In this document: positions 40,501 through 54,481 of the stretch, piece after piece | Numbering within the stretch: position 1 is the stretch's first letter | Layout: each line of letters begins with the position of its first letter | Assembly (NCBI RefSeq): GCF_902806685.2 | Contig: NC_048539.1 | Span: 7,390,501 to 7,454,500, forward strand | DNA: 64,000 nt | Direction: 5' to 3' | DNA from: Maniola hyperantus | Lineage: Eukaryota > Arthropoda > Insecta > Lepidoptera > Nymphalidae | Notes under the pieces: model-generated | What the model saw: the letters and a program-made list of their open reading frames with translations, nothing else | Told to the model about the DNA's origin: nothing | The model's database searches: none | Program-made: the position numbers and the translations under genes

Positions 40501-43500
40501 CTTCTTAAATTTTCACAGTTTCAGTTAGGTAAGTACCTATACCTTTCAAGGCCTTATGAGCATAATATGACACTCGATGGTAACGGCTATTAGGCTATAA
40601 GCAGAACTCTGAGTTTCTAAAACTTTTCAAGGTAACGTTAACTATACGTAAATCTGTTTTAATTTTATAAGGAGGTGATAAATCACGACGTTTACCCATC
40701 CCTTACTGACCATGAAGGATTTATGCAACTTGAATGCTACGCTAGAAACTGGTCAAACTATTAAGTAACTGTGACCAATTTGAAAATAATGTTTCTTAAA
40801 AAAATAATCTAAAAATTCTTAAAAAAAAGAATGATCGGATTTATATAATAGCACAATTATTATGGTCGTTGCCACAATAGTTTTTGAACTGTAAGGCGAT
40901 TGTGATTTAATCCATACTAATATTATAAATGCGAAAATGTGTCTGTCTTTATGTCCGTCTTTCTGTAACTCTGTATGTCTGTCTGCTAGCTTTTCACGAC
41001 CCATCCGTTCTACCGTTTTAGATGAAATATGATATAGAGATCCCGGTAAAGGACATAGGCTACTTGATCCCGGAAAATTAGAGAATTCCCACGGGATTTT
41101 AAAAAACCTAAATGCACGCGGACGAAGTCACTGGCATCATCTAGTCGTTAATATTATTGTAAAAGTTATGCAATCGAAAACAGCGAAATCCAAATCAGGT
41201 CGGCCTATAAACCTATTCCTAGAAAGAGGGTATTTTTCTTTCGGTTGAACGAAAAACTTAGACAAGTAACGTTTTCACCTTATGTTCTCTACGGTCTAAT
41301 AATAAATGTGTATTTCTTTAACAATAAGTAATAACAAAGTATTATTTATGCAATTAACAGCATTTATGTGTTATTAATATTAACGTTAGCGTTTCACAAA
41401 CGGTTAATACTAGAGATGGGCGTTATTGGCTATTTCTGGCTACGGTTATCCAACAGTTATTTAGTTTCAATACCGGTATTGATAACAGTTGCCGAATATC
41501 GGTATCAGAGTTGTGTTTTAACTTTAATATGCGCAACGCGCAATGGTTTCCGTTGTAGTAATTAAGCTAGCTGACGTATCAATACCGTCTGTATAGCTAG
41601 CGCGCGCATATTTCACTAAAAAAACCCAATTTTACTTTCATGAATATCGTAAAGTAATCACAACCTTAAGTTCATAGCAGCAAAGTTTAATTATAATGAT
41701 CATTGACATAGGTCAAACTATAGTGGACGTCTGCACGGATAGTTTGCCACAGTCCAGTTAACCAAAAACATTTCACGACAATTGATAAACCAAAAAGGAC
41801 CTTATCTCTATTACTCTAAGGCTAACTGTAATAAAATTGATAGATCAAAGTGTAATGGACAAGTACTTGTACAGTTAAGCCTTAACATAATAGAGATAAG
41901 GTCGGCTTTGGTTTATCAAGTTCTTAGTTACTAAGCCGGTAGCCAATAACCGCTCCTTCTCAGCTTTCAGTGAAAGAAAGAAAGAGAAGGCTTAATTATT
42001 GCGTTTTTAGTTACCAAAAAACCAAACAATGCATTGTCAGTTGCCAGTTGGCAGCGTTGCGTTGTCAGGTGGTTCGTCATAGATGTTAACTAATAACCGT
42101 TGCTAGCTACGACAATAACGCTACGGTACGCTATAGGCACGGCAGCGGTTTTCAGTTACGTTAAGCTATAGCGGACACATGTCTAGTTAATACCGTTTTG
42201 TAGTCTTTATTCTTTATATGAATAATTACAAGCAAAAGCACACTATAGCAGTCTTGTTAATTGAACTGATTCTTTTTAAACCCAACTCAAACGTGGTCCT
42301 ATTTTTTCTGACCAATTATTCAACAATCCAATTAACCATCAGTGATTTAATCGTTATCAGCATCATGGACCTTGAAGTGTAGGTAACACTTTATAAAAAT
42401 TATAAAAATATGATCAACCCATTGCCAGCCCACTACTGAGCATGGTCTCCTCTCAGAATGAGAATGGCTTAGGCCATAATCCGCCACGCTGGCCAAGTGC
42501 GGATGGGCAGTCTTCACAGAGAATATTATGAAATGAAGTGATATTTAATTCGGTAGCTACTTAAACCCACATAGCTCCAAGAAGCTGAGAAGATGCGTAC
42601 GAATCCCAGACTCCCCGAATAGGAAGCCGATGTCTTAACCAATAGATTATCACCGATTTGCCTAACTACACAAACTTTAAATAACTCTAAAATTTGCACT
42701 GAAGCAGCTTGAATGGGATTTCACAATGAGAGAAATGAGGTTGTTACAGAAGGGCATTAATAAGCCGTCACTTTAGCTTTTTGCTTTTACCTAATAGGGA
42801 GAGAGACAGGTACAATACTAAATGCATGAAGAACAAGACTTAAATAGTCAACTCGAAATTCCAGCAAAAGAGACATTATGCTTTGAGTTAGGCCACTAAT
42901 TAGTCCCGATGGAGCATTGAATAACGTGTACCGTTATCAAGCGAAACTAGGAGGTACTTACAGGCAAAGCCAAAAGCAGTGCTAAGCAGCTATAAGTCGT
43001 AATACGTGTCGTAGAATGTATGAACTGCCGTTCTAATAAGATATAAAAATATATATCTTTTTTTTTTTGATGAAAAAAATGCATTGATACAATTTATAAT
43101 TTAAAAGCACGCGATTCCCTTTTGAGTGAGGGAAATAGGTGTTATTACAGCTTTTCAATATTTAGCTACAACAAAATTTGATCATGATGATGATGAACTA
43201 CTAGCAATACAGTTCGTACAAACGTACGCGCGCGTTCAGTGTGACGTTAGCCGAGACGTGGTTTCCGCCGCGCGTCGCTGCCATCATGCCTCTGGCGAAG
43301 TCTATGTTGTATAAGGTGTAACGGGTTTAGACGTCACCTGCCACAATTTATTCTTAACTTTAAACACTCCATATTTCATTTTAGGGCACTCATTTATTAC
43401 GCGTTTTCAATATTGGACGAACGGGAACCGTTGCATTTTTCGTCATACTTTGGCTTTTTACCTATTCATGTGAACTGCCGTTGAAACCGGTATTAATTTT

Positions 43501-46500
43501 TCTATTTCAGGATTAGATCTGAAAAATCGCAATGTGTTAATAACCTACTGCTTTGCCCAGACTTTATCTAGTTTAAACGTAAGAAAATCCATACTTTCTG
43601 AAAAGATTAGTGTAGTAGGTACCTATCTACTAATTCAAAGAGGCTTTTTACCTATTCGAGTGAACTGCAGTTGAAACTGGTATTAATTTTTCTATTTCAT
43701 GATTAGATCTGAAAAATCGCAATGTGTTAATAATTTGCCTGCCCATTGCCTAGACTTTATCTAGTTAAAATTTAAGAAAATCCAGAATTTTCGAAAAGAT
43801 TAGTGTAGTAGGTACTAATTCAAAAGAGATTACAGGAACAAAGATATATCCTACAATAGAAAGTCAAGACGTACGGAACTGCAACTTGATATAAAGATCA
43901 TGGTAGTTGCTAGTCTCCTTGAATAACATAGTCAAAATTCAAAGTCGAAGTCTTTTATTCAAATTCTGTATACACTTTTTGATTGTCAATTGTTGAATTT
44001 CTATAGTTGACGCACAGCTTGTTCTGCGAGTTGACGTAATTATAATTAGTTACGTAAACTTAAATCTAAAGCTACGAGACGAGGGTTCCAACGCGCATTT
44101 TTTTTTTTTTTTATTCAGATACAAGTTAGCCCTTGACTGCAATCTCACCTGGTGGTAAGTGATGATGCAGTCTAAGATGATAGCGGGCTAACCTGGAAGG
44201 GGTATGGCAGTTTTTATTAAACCCATACCCCTTTGGTTTCTACACGGCATCGTACCGGAACGCTAAATCGCTTGGCGGCACGGCTTTGCCGGTAGGGTGG
44301 TAACTAGCCACGGCCGAAGCCTCCCACCAGACAATTGCACAACAAACTCGAAAACTCTTAAAAGCAACTCGTTCCTTACGGCGGTTACGCACTCATCTGT
44401 TCCGAGTCCGTGAAAATACGTTGGTTTTTGTTTTGTATGGTAGCTTATGACATAGTCGTAGATATTTTTATATCCGTATGTTTACCGATTAGGATCGGAT
44501 GAGTGCGTGATCGCTGTTAGCGTTCTTATCATTTAAATAATCCTTTACATAGTAAGTAATAGGAGTGATACCTGAAACTTACTTCAGAGTAGTTACTGGC
44601 AAGATACGATACCTACTAGGAAGTTTCAGACTACTAAGTCAATGCAAAGCTAATGTTAGATAACGTGAGTCACGAGATGTATGTACCTAACCAATACCCA
44701 TATAGCTACATTCTACTCAGTGATTAAAGCAATGCGGTATATGTTCGTCGATACACGACGTTCAAAATTCAAATGTGAACAAATCTTGCCTTGTCAGTTT
44801 ACCAATCATGTACCTACCTATATCAGCAGCGCATAATATCTTAACACGTAGAAAAGCTTTTTAAAGCTGCATTTTAAAATCGTTATCATCATTAATAATT
44901 CAGGAGACCTCGCGGGCCCCTTCTGGGAATGGGTCTTCTCTCCGAATGAGAATGATGTAAGCTGTAGTCTACCACGCTAGCCAAGTGCGGACTGGCAGAC
45001 CTCACACACTTTTTTAAATGTCACCATTGAGTAACATTACGCAGCATGCAGGTTTACTCGCGATATTTTCCTTCACCTTTAAATCAAGTGACATACCACT
45101 CCGAAAAGTAAAGCAGCATACTTTAAGTTTTATTAGAAATAGATTTCTACGACCTCTTTTGGCCGTCTTAGGTCAGTGAATATGTGAAAACTGTACCACC
45201 GGATCGAAAAATGATTCTACCTTCTAAGAAATCTCACCAAGAAACTTAATATAGACTGCAGGTTGCTAGATAAGTAATAAGTAGGTAAGCACCTACCTAC
45301 TTGAGCTACATAAAAATTGCATAAATGAAAGATATACATAATAATACCTACCTAGGGACCAAGCCATAATTAATTAACAAATTGAGTCACTGTTACAAAT
45401 AAAAAGCTATTAGCGATATTACGTGAACTTTACTCTTTGTCATAAGATTGCTTGCCTAGATACTACCTATTTACTTTTTTAATTATGAGCGCCTTGATTG
45501 GATGTAAGTTATATCTATATCGTTTTGTAATACGCAAGTAATGTTGGGTTAGCTATAAAAAATTTGCAAACCATTTCATCACTCAAATACAAATGTAATT
45601 AAAACCCATATTATTTTTGCTTACTGAAAGTTTGACATTATCTACGATAACTAACGTATATCTACGATACGATGTGTAGGTAACCTACACAAATAAACAG
45701 TCGTTTTATTTACATAAGTGGGCTGGCCGTGAGTTCTAATGGATTAGTACTTAATCTAAGTAAGTTCGAACTACCGATTAGTTCATGTAAACTTATCAAA
45801 ATATATTTGTCGTTAACGTATATCCAACAGGTACGCCCAACGTACTAAAGTAGGTAAATTGACGGAGCGCACCGTATACCTAAATCAGTTTTTTAATTTA
45901 TTAAGAAACAAAGACAATGCCAGCAAATTCTCAACTGTTATCATTTTAAGACGCAAATTACAATAATTTGGTACTGGGACTTGAAACATGAAGGCGTGTT
46001 CACATTTTGCTCCTTTGTTCATTTTCTTGTTAATTTTAACTCAGCTCCAATAAATTCCTCTTGACTCCGCTTGACTCTAATAAAATTCTTTAAAACATCA
46101 TATTTTACAAACGCATCTAGAAATCGAAAAATGATGTTCCCACACCCACAGTATTTTTAAAAGATACTACCTATTCAACGATACCCCACACTATGGGGTA
46201 GACGAGGAAAAAAAAAACAATCCCCACTTTACATGTAGGGGAGCTACCCTAAAAAGAAATATTTATCACAATTTTATTTCACCATTTTCCCATGGCAAAT
46301 TACAGATTTCTAGCACTAATAGTCTCTGAGATTAACCGACGGACGGACGGACGGATGGACATGGCGAAACTATAAGGGTTCCTTGTTTAATACGGAACCC
46401 TAAAAATGGACTTAGTTTGAACATAGATTTTAATATTTTTTTAAAATTACATCAGACAAAATTCAGGGCCTGGACACATTCAGTAGAGCCAGTACCTACA

Positions 46501-49500
46501 TTCACATGTAGTGACTACGGTACCGTGGCGTAGGACAGCTTAGTACAGAATAGGACGTGCAGTTAGTTCCTTATCGCATCTGCTACGTAATGCTACGAGT
46601 AAGCATACTCCCTTATGTTTTCCGACATTAATTAGTTCAAGTTTTCGTCGCTGTCCCAATGATGAAGTCCGGGGGAGGCGAGATTGAAAAACGTAAATTA
46701 CAGGGCGCGCCTCGTTCCGACGTGTTTTGACTGCTACAGCGTTGTTTGCTATTTACCAATGCCTGTTAAATAAATCTCGCAATGTTTTAATAAATAACCT
46801 TTGACCTCCCAGGTACAAGTATTGCGCGCACTCTTGCCTTATTAGTGAGACATCCTGGGTCCGACTCTAAAATAGAATCCAATTTTTTTAAATTTTGTTC
46901 CGATACATGTTAGCCCTTCACCGCAATCTCACCTGGTGGTAAGTGGCGATGCAGTCTAAGATTGAAGCTGGCTAACCTGGAACGGGTATGGCAGTTTTTA
47001 ATAAATCCATGCCCCTTTGGTTTTTACACGGCATCGTACCGGAACGCTAAATCGCTTGGCGGCTGCACGGCTTTGGCACCAGACCAAACTAGAAATTTAT
47101 TATTATATATTTCCCTGCCAGGAATCGGACCCGAGACCTTCCACTAATACGACCACAGCGCTTACCACTGCGCCGGGGAGGTTGTCAATCGCCAATTAGG
47201 CTCTATTCAAGTGAAATCAGTCAGTGTCACTGAATTTAAAAATCAGATAAATCATCATCATACTTTGACTTTACACTTTTTGTCCTAAGATTCATCGATT
47301 CTGAGATATTACATACATACATATTTATAATTTGGTCTATAATTTTCCTATTTTTGAGCTAAATTGAATGGGCTAAATATTCTTGCTCCAAAATTTTAGT
47401 TTTTTGATCTTCACACCCAATTTATTGTTTCTACTTTCTAGTAACAGTCAATATACCTAAATACATAATAGTATTCCTATTAGTCATAAAGTCATACTAA
47501 AGAAATTTACCTACTTCTTTTTTTAATTGTGTATTTTCCTTACCTATTTACCTCTTGCTAATGAATAAATTCAGCTATTCCGTTAACCTAAAATTTCCTC
47601 ATGATAATATTATTGGATCGTGTTGACATGCTGCAAAATTGGGTCATGTGAAGTTATAAAATTAGATTTGGTTATATTATTAAATTGGGCCACGCCGATA
47701 GGTCAGTTCAGGTTATTGAGGTTTAAAATAATCGCAACACTCTGGCATTATAAAAATTATAGTCTGCAAAATTCGTCTTCCCATCAGTTCAACTCAAGCT
47801 TGGGGCTTCTTTAGAGGACCATTCAGACGGCATGTGCCATATGCTCATGTTAAACCTTAATGCCATTCAGACGATATGTGTCCCCTAAAGAAGCCTATCT
47901 TGACTATGAATTTCAGTGTTAATGTGATACCGGAGAGAAAGAGGTAAGACACCTTTACCTCGCCGCTTGCTTTATTACCTACTGGAAGTCATCCTGCCCA
48001 GTAAAGTTCCCAGTCTCGAACGGCTGTTGTCAATATCCTATACCGGTAGTGATTTTCGCGATTGTGTAGAATTTACATTAATTAGACTCTCTAAACTGAT
48101 CAGCCTAATGACTAGGGGGAAGTGGGGCAGATAGATGCAAGGGGCATATTAATATACAAAAGATATTTCATTTTGCAATATTTATATTTGAATCTTAACA
48201 ACGCTAAAACATGTCTTTACAAGTTCCAATACAGTAGTAACCTCAGCGCTTTGAATTTTAACGTGAAAACGTGTTTTGAGTGCATCTAAGTATTGGATAA
48301 TGCAGAAAATAATAGTACATCCAGGCCTCAAATAAAGCTATTACTGGCCGAGTATTATTGGAAGACGGAGGCGAATCTCAAGTGATTTTTCAAATAAACG
48401 AGATTGGTAGTCGATATTTCGGACTTTTATAGTACTTTTCTCCCATTTGCGAGGAAACAATAAAAAATTAATTGAAAAAACGATCAAAATTACGCTAAGC
48501 ATTCAAAACAGTTTATTTTGAAGCAATTTGCGAAGTCCATTTACATAAAACCATTTTCTTATTCGCTCGTCAAACTAAAAACAATTTGACAAAATGATGG
48601 ATAGTAGACCATTTTGTTTTGTTGTCAGAGAACAATTGTTTTCCTGCAATTATACCGCGGTGGACTATAGTAACCAGGTCGAAAATGTTTTTTCTGAGAC
48701 GCTCAACATTTAGAAATCTCATGTATTATAATATAACTATTAACCTCCACCGAAAGACGTCCACTGCTCGACATAATCTAGGTCTCTTGTAGGGATATCC
48801 ACACGCTAGCTATGTCGGTTACTCTGGTTCTGCTACGGATCTCTTCAGTTCTGATTTGATGACGTAGAGTTACTCCAAACATAGTGCTTGAAGACCAAAG
48901 TCTTCGAACAGTGCGTGTTGTCAGTGATGACATTAGCTAACTCAGTGATCATCACTAAATGAAAGCCATTAAACTCATTTCACATTGGTTGGTTCTACAG
49001 CGATATAAAATAATATTTCGTAGTTCATAGCAAATTTTTAATGGATTAAAAATAAATATCGAATGAGCTTGGTAGCTTTTACTCAGTGATAATCACTGAG
49101 CTAACGAATAACCCCGATGGTCACACTATGGGCCACATAAGAAAGATCAGAGTCTCTCAAGGGCGATGGATAGGGCTATGCTTAGAGTTCCCTTATGATT
49201 TTATTAATAAATCCTTATTAAACCTTATGTTTAAACATACCTACTAATAGATACGACGAAATATTGGCCACAGCTGTTACAGTTTTACGATATTTCTGGC
49301 TCTTACAACACCACAAACCACAAGATTTCGGGACAGTTCCAGAATCCATGGTATCTGGTAACCTTACTATAAATTAATATCTTATAGGTAAGAATTCAAA
49401 TTTCAAACCATTGAGTCAACTGCCATTATTTCCACGAGACACAAATTCGAACGATCATCTTTACTGTTTTAATACTCGTATTATTATTTTAATGGGCTGA

Positions 49501-52500
49501 GAATGACTGCCAACTTTAATAAAGTAAAACAATGTGAGTAGATAGGTACGAATATAATCAGAATCACACACCTGATTAAGATGAAAATTTGGCAATTGAA
49601 AAGCATCAGAAAAATCTTGCTAGAAGAACTCGAATACCTAGTGATTAAATAATATACAATCAATCAAGGAGGGCCTAATTAACTATTACATTCCTACATA
49701 CCTACCTACTATCACAAATAATTCGGCAAAAACACGAAACAATCTGAGGACAAAAAAAAATTGAAACGATTAGGTTCCACTAAACTAATAGGATTTGTCA
49801 GTGAGACAGAGAATAGCTTCGTTTCTATCGGGTCTCTCAGAACACCTCTCGACGTTTTTTATGAAAATAACTACTTATAATTATAAATTTTGTCACAGGA
49901 TCTCCGTGGAAGGTAGAGGTGATGGCAGGGCCGGCGGGCGGCGGCGGAGGGGAGCCCACGAGGCTCATACCTGCGCGAGTGCCGGCCGTCTTTGAGATCT
50001 CCACCTCGCCAGGCGCACCGACTTTCAGCAAAAATGAGGTATTTACCTTAGGTACTCTATCGCCTTTAGCATATCGATGCATTCACATGCGGTACCGAAA
50101 ATTGTCTAAAGGTCCAAACGCAATAACGCGACGCGGCAGCGCCTTGCTCCATAAAAACACATAATATTAATTTATAAAAATTATTATTAATTTATATAAT
50201 TTATAATTTATGTATTTGCCGCACCTCGTCGCGCAGCGCAGCTCAAATGCTTTGACACTTAGTTGATCTCTTGAGTGTCACGCGTGAGAGCATGCTATTT
50301 TTTTCTTTGATATTTTTACGGGAAGCATTTATCAACACTTACGCCATACAGGCGAGACATATCTACAGTATGACATATTATGTAAACAGTCTATATGTTG
50401 AGTAACAGCATAATTTTAACGAGATGGGCGATGGTTTATAATTTTATGTTTTTAATTAATTTATATAATAGTATTCTATCAACATTTTCTTTTGAGACCT
50501 AAATTAAACATGGTAAATGGAGATTAAGATTTGTAAATCCACCTCACGTTTTAAATACTTATTTACCCGATACCGTAGAATAACAACTCCCGATACTCTG
50601 TCCCACTTTCTAAACAAATAAACCATAGGTAATTGCTTATACAACTGTATAAACACTAGGTAGTAGGTTCTACCTTCAAACAGCTGTTTGACTCGGTTAT
50701 GAATGTTTTTCAAAACACGAGTATAATATAACCCTTTGTGTGAAATGCAGACTTTTAGAGCGCTATTTCAACTTTTTTAAACAAACTCGCGGTATAGCCG
50801 ATAGCTAATTGACGGTACAGTAAGCAACCTCATTGCTTAATCCTATATGTATTTTAAACAAGCAGTTCTTGTTTATAGTAGGTATGTGCTTCAACTGCTT
50901 CTACTTAAATAGGTAATGGATTGAGATAATTTGTTTAACTTTCCTAGTTTACCCACTATACTGAGCACGGGTTTACTCTCGGAATGACAAGGGTTTATAG
51001 GGCATAATCTGCCACGCTGGCCTAGTGCGAAATGACATAAGCATTGCACACATTACAACGCCTATTACAATGTTAAAAACCGCGGAAAAATCGGTGTACT
51101 TTTTAAAAAATGGCCCAAATAGAGAAACACGTCCTTTGATTATAGGATCAGAAAGCATTTTTTCTTTAGACTGACACCTATAAGTAGGACAAACGAAACA
51201 AACGAAGGACGAACATAATGGGCTGTCTGATACTCGACTGATAGCACTCCCGCATTGTAAAATAACGACATAATGATACGTTGATAGATGATGATGCTAC
51301 GTGTACGGAGACATGAATTTTCAATTTTCATTTAGAATTCTCGCCGTATTTGCTACATAGTTAGGTACATTTATGTTTCTAAACTTCGGTGAATTATATT
51401 TTCTTGCGAAATTTTAGCGATTAAACTATCATGAGTGATATCTATTTTAAATATAAGTACCTAAATGTTTGGAGGCTCGCAGTCTCCTTCTCGCGTCGCG
51501 AGCAGGACCCATTTGTAAAAAACCACGGATGGGTTCGAAACTAGTCGAGTAAACTGCTAACATGTGCGTTCAGCCGTCAGACATTCATATTTCGCGCGAA
51601 AGTAGCTGGTAAAACTAAAACAACCCATATGAAAGCACCTACCTAATTAATTTCTTAATGTGTATGCAGGTTGGAGTAACAGTAACAGCTCCATCGCGAA
51701 GGCCGATCACGGCACGAGTGCTGGACGTGTCGGAGAGACCTGGCGTGTACCGCATCGAGTTCACGCCTGAGGAAGTCGGCACGCACTTGATTGATGTGAG
51801 TAACAGTAACAGCTCCATCGCGAAGGCCGGTCACGGCACGAGTGCTGGACGTGTCGGAGAGACCTGGCGTGTACCGCATCGAGTTCACGCCTGAGGAAGT
51901 CGGCACGCACTTGATTGATGTGAGTAACAGTAACAGCTCCATCGCGAAGGCCGGTCACGGCACGAGTGCTGGACGTGTCGGAGAGACCTGGCGTGTACCG
52001 CATCGAGTTCACGCCTGAGGAAGTCGGCACGCACTTGATTGATGTGAGTAACAGTAACAGCTCCATCGCGAAGGCCGGTCACGGCACGAGTGCTGGACGT
52101 GTCGGAGAGACCTGGCGTGTACCGCATCGAGTTCACGCCTGAGGAAGTCGGCACGCACTTGATTGATGTGAGTAACAGTAACAGCTCCATCGCGAAGGCC
52201 GGTCACGGCACGAGTGCTGGACGTATCGGAGAGACCTGGCGTGTACCGCATCGAGTTCACGCCTGAGGAAGTCGGCACGCACTTGATTGATGTGAGTAAC
52301 AGTAACAGCTCCATCGCGAAGGCCGGTCACGGCACGAGTGCTGGACGTGTCGGAGAGACCTGGCGTGTACCGCATCGAGTTCACGCCTGAGGAAGTCGGC
52401 ACGCACTTGATTGATGTGAGTAACAGTAACAGCTCCATCGCGAAGGCCGGTCACGGCACGAGTGCTGGACGTGTCGGAGAGACCTGGCGTGTACCGCATC

Positions 52501-54436
52501 GAGTTCACGCCTGAGGAAGTCGGCACGCACTGGATTGATGTGAGTAACAGTAACAGCTCCATCGCGAAGGCCGGTCACGGCACGAGTGCTGGACGTGTCG
52601 GAGAGACCTGGCGTGTACCGCATCGAGTTCACGCCTGAGGAAGTCGGCACGCACTTGATTGATGTGAGTAACAGTAACAGCTCCATCGCGAAGGCCGGTC
52701 ACGGCACGAGTGCTGGACGTATCGGAGAGACCTGGCGTGTACCGCATCGAGTTCACGCCTGAGGAAGTCGGCACACTAAGTAGTCATGTCCTGTTTCTTT
52801 GCGTATTGTCCCCAACAATGTGAGGAACATTTGTTTGGATGTTTGTTGGGATCATGGTGGCTTTCGGAGTTAACAGGTAATAAAGATATAATTTTTCTTA
52901 TGTTTTCTTCAGAATAGTATTCTGCCACCTGCCAGACACCCTTAAAGTTTAAAATTTACATAAAACCTTTATTGACAGGTTTCCATCGGCGAAGATAAAC
53001 TGGCCGCTGGACCACTGGTCGCGAAAGTTTACGACGCAAGCCTTATAAAAGTCACGGATATTGGCAACGCCCTTGTAGGACAACAATGCCAGTTCAGAGG
53101 TGCGTGTACTATTTACTGAACAAGTACCTATAGTTGGCGACAGGTCGAGATGGCAATCGGGGTATGAGGCGGGGAGATGCCCCGCACACCCACACGTCAC
53201 ACGCTCTCGCCCGCATCGGGTTATTGCGGGGGCTGAGCGGATGTGCGGGGTATTGCTTCCTCCACGATTGCCATCTCGACCTGTCACGGATGTATTTTTG
53301 CACTTATTTCACAACTGTTCACAGCACTCATTATCTAAGCTAAGGCACTAAGGCTAATGAGTTTCCACGGGATTTTTGAAAACGTAAATCGTTGTGACTG
53401 AAGGGCAAACCGGCAATCAAACACACTTTCGCTTTGTGGGTAGTGAGGGAGTCATAGAGACATTTTCCGCTGAATTATCATACTTATAATATCTGCAATA
53501 AAACGTTAGACCGATATGTATTTTAATCAGGCTTTGAACATTTCAACGGGCACTTCAATGTGAATAATGTACTCATTGAAATTTAATTTGAACAGGTACA
53601 TTATTCGAGAAATGTTGTCGTATTTGCATAATGATTGTTCAAATTACAACAATGCACTATAAAAGCATTTCAGATACAATCGGAAATATTTAGTGCGCTA
53701 CGACTACTTGCTATATGCAATTTTACCTAGATATAAAAGTATCTTAAATTCCATTAACAGATTTTAGAGATTTTCGATCAAGGTATGTTATTTATTTAAA
53801 CCACACATAACAGCCGATCGATCCATAGCCACGCCTAATTCAGGTAGAGAGCGCGTAACGACAAATCGTAACTGTGGGTAGCACATTTTTTACATAAATT
53901 GTGTTCAATGGAATTATGAAACTTCTATTGAAATTTGAAACTGAACACGAGAACCACTAAATAGAATATTCCGCGCACAAAGCTCGGATTATAAAGCAAA
54001 AATGTCAGACAAAGCCTACCCATTTCAATTCCCAATATCCATTTAGGTACCTACCTACCTACCTATTATATTTCCGGTTAACGCGTTTTCGTTGTTTTCA
54101 ACAAAAAAAAAATAGATAGAAAAGTGAAAATCAATTAATGTTCTATACCGAAATAAACCTGCACAGTAATAAAACTTGTGTCATTGTTTAGAATGATTGT
54201 TTGTGTTGATTTTCTAAATGGAAATTGCGTTCACGCTCAAAAACCACCATATCACTATAGCTATTCTAGCATACCTAGAATCTAGATACTTAATATCGGG
54301 TGATAAAAGGATTCATAATCAATACTTATAATAAAACTGTAACAGGTCAAATTCTGTACATTGAAGATATTTTGAATTTTTTTTTCGAGGGCACTCTATA
54401 ATCGATACTGAACCCAAAACTATAATATTTTTCATT

Positions 54437-54481
<45 letters not shown>

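Larger units (their letters stand above)
24088..49898. other. Intron 18, 25.8 kb, splitting filamin repeat 4
   Basis: It joins the phase-1 donor at 24088 to the acceptor at 49898. It contains the exon 18 copies, many Helitron-like, SINE and LINE fragments, and two GC-rich blocks that may be internal promoters (29820-30192 and 43220-43320). A tandem duplication lies at 43452-43829, and several stem-loop elements are present. I found no filamin exon in it. Stretches with nothing I can name are about 26.5-28.6, 30.3-31.3, 36.3-37.0, 37.9-38.9, 45.1-46.8, 47.2-47.8 and 48.9-49.8 kb. The open frames at 30743-31081 (minus), 33031-33342 (minus) and 35744-36064 have no recognisable domain. Confidence 0.8.

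Noticed and set aside
47115..47190. tRNA gene on the minus strand
   Set aside because: Part of a SINE whose body recurs at 44100 and 38985; no convincing anticodon arm.
51655..52774. Series of overlapping 89-101-codon minus-strand open frames
   Set aside because: They are identical shadows of the 124-bp repeat; the plus strand carries a true filamin exon and the minus frames have no splice or start logic.
51796..52775. CRISPR-like or satellite array
   Set aside because: There are no unique spacers. Units are contiguous copies of an adjacent exon, in a eukaryotic intron.
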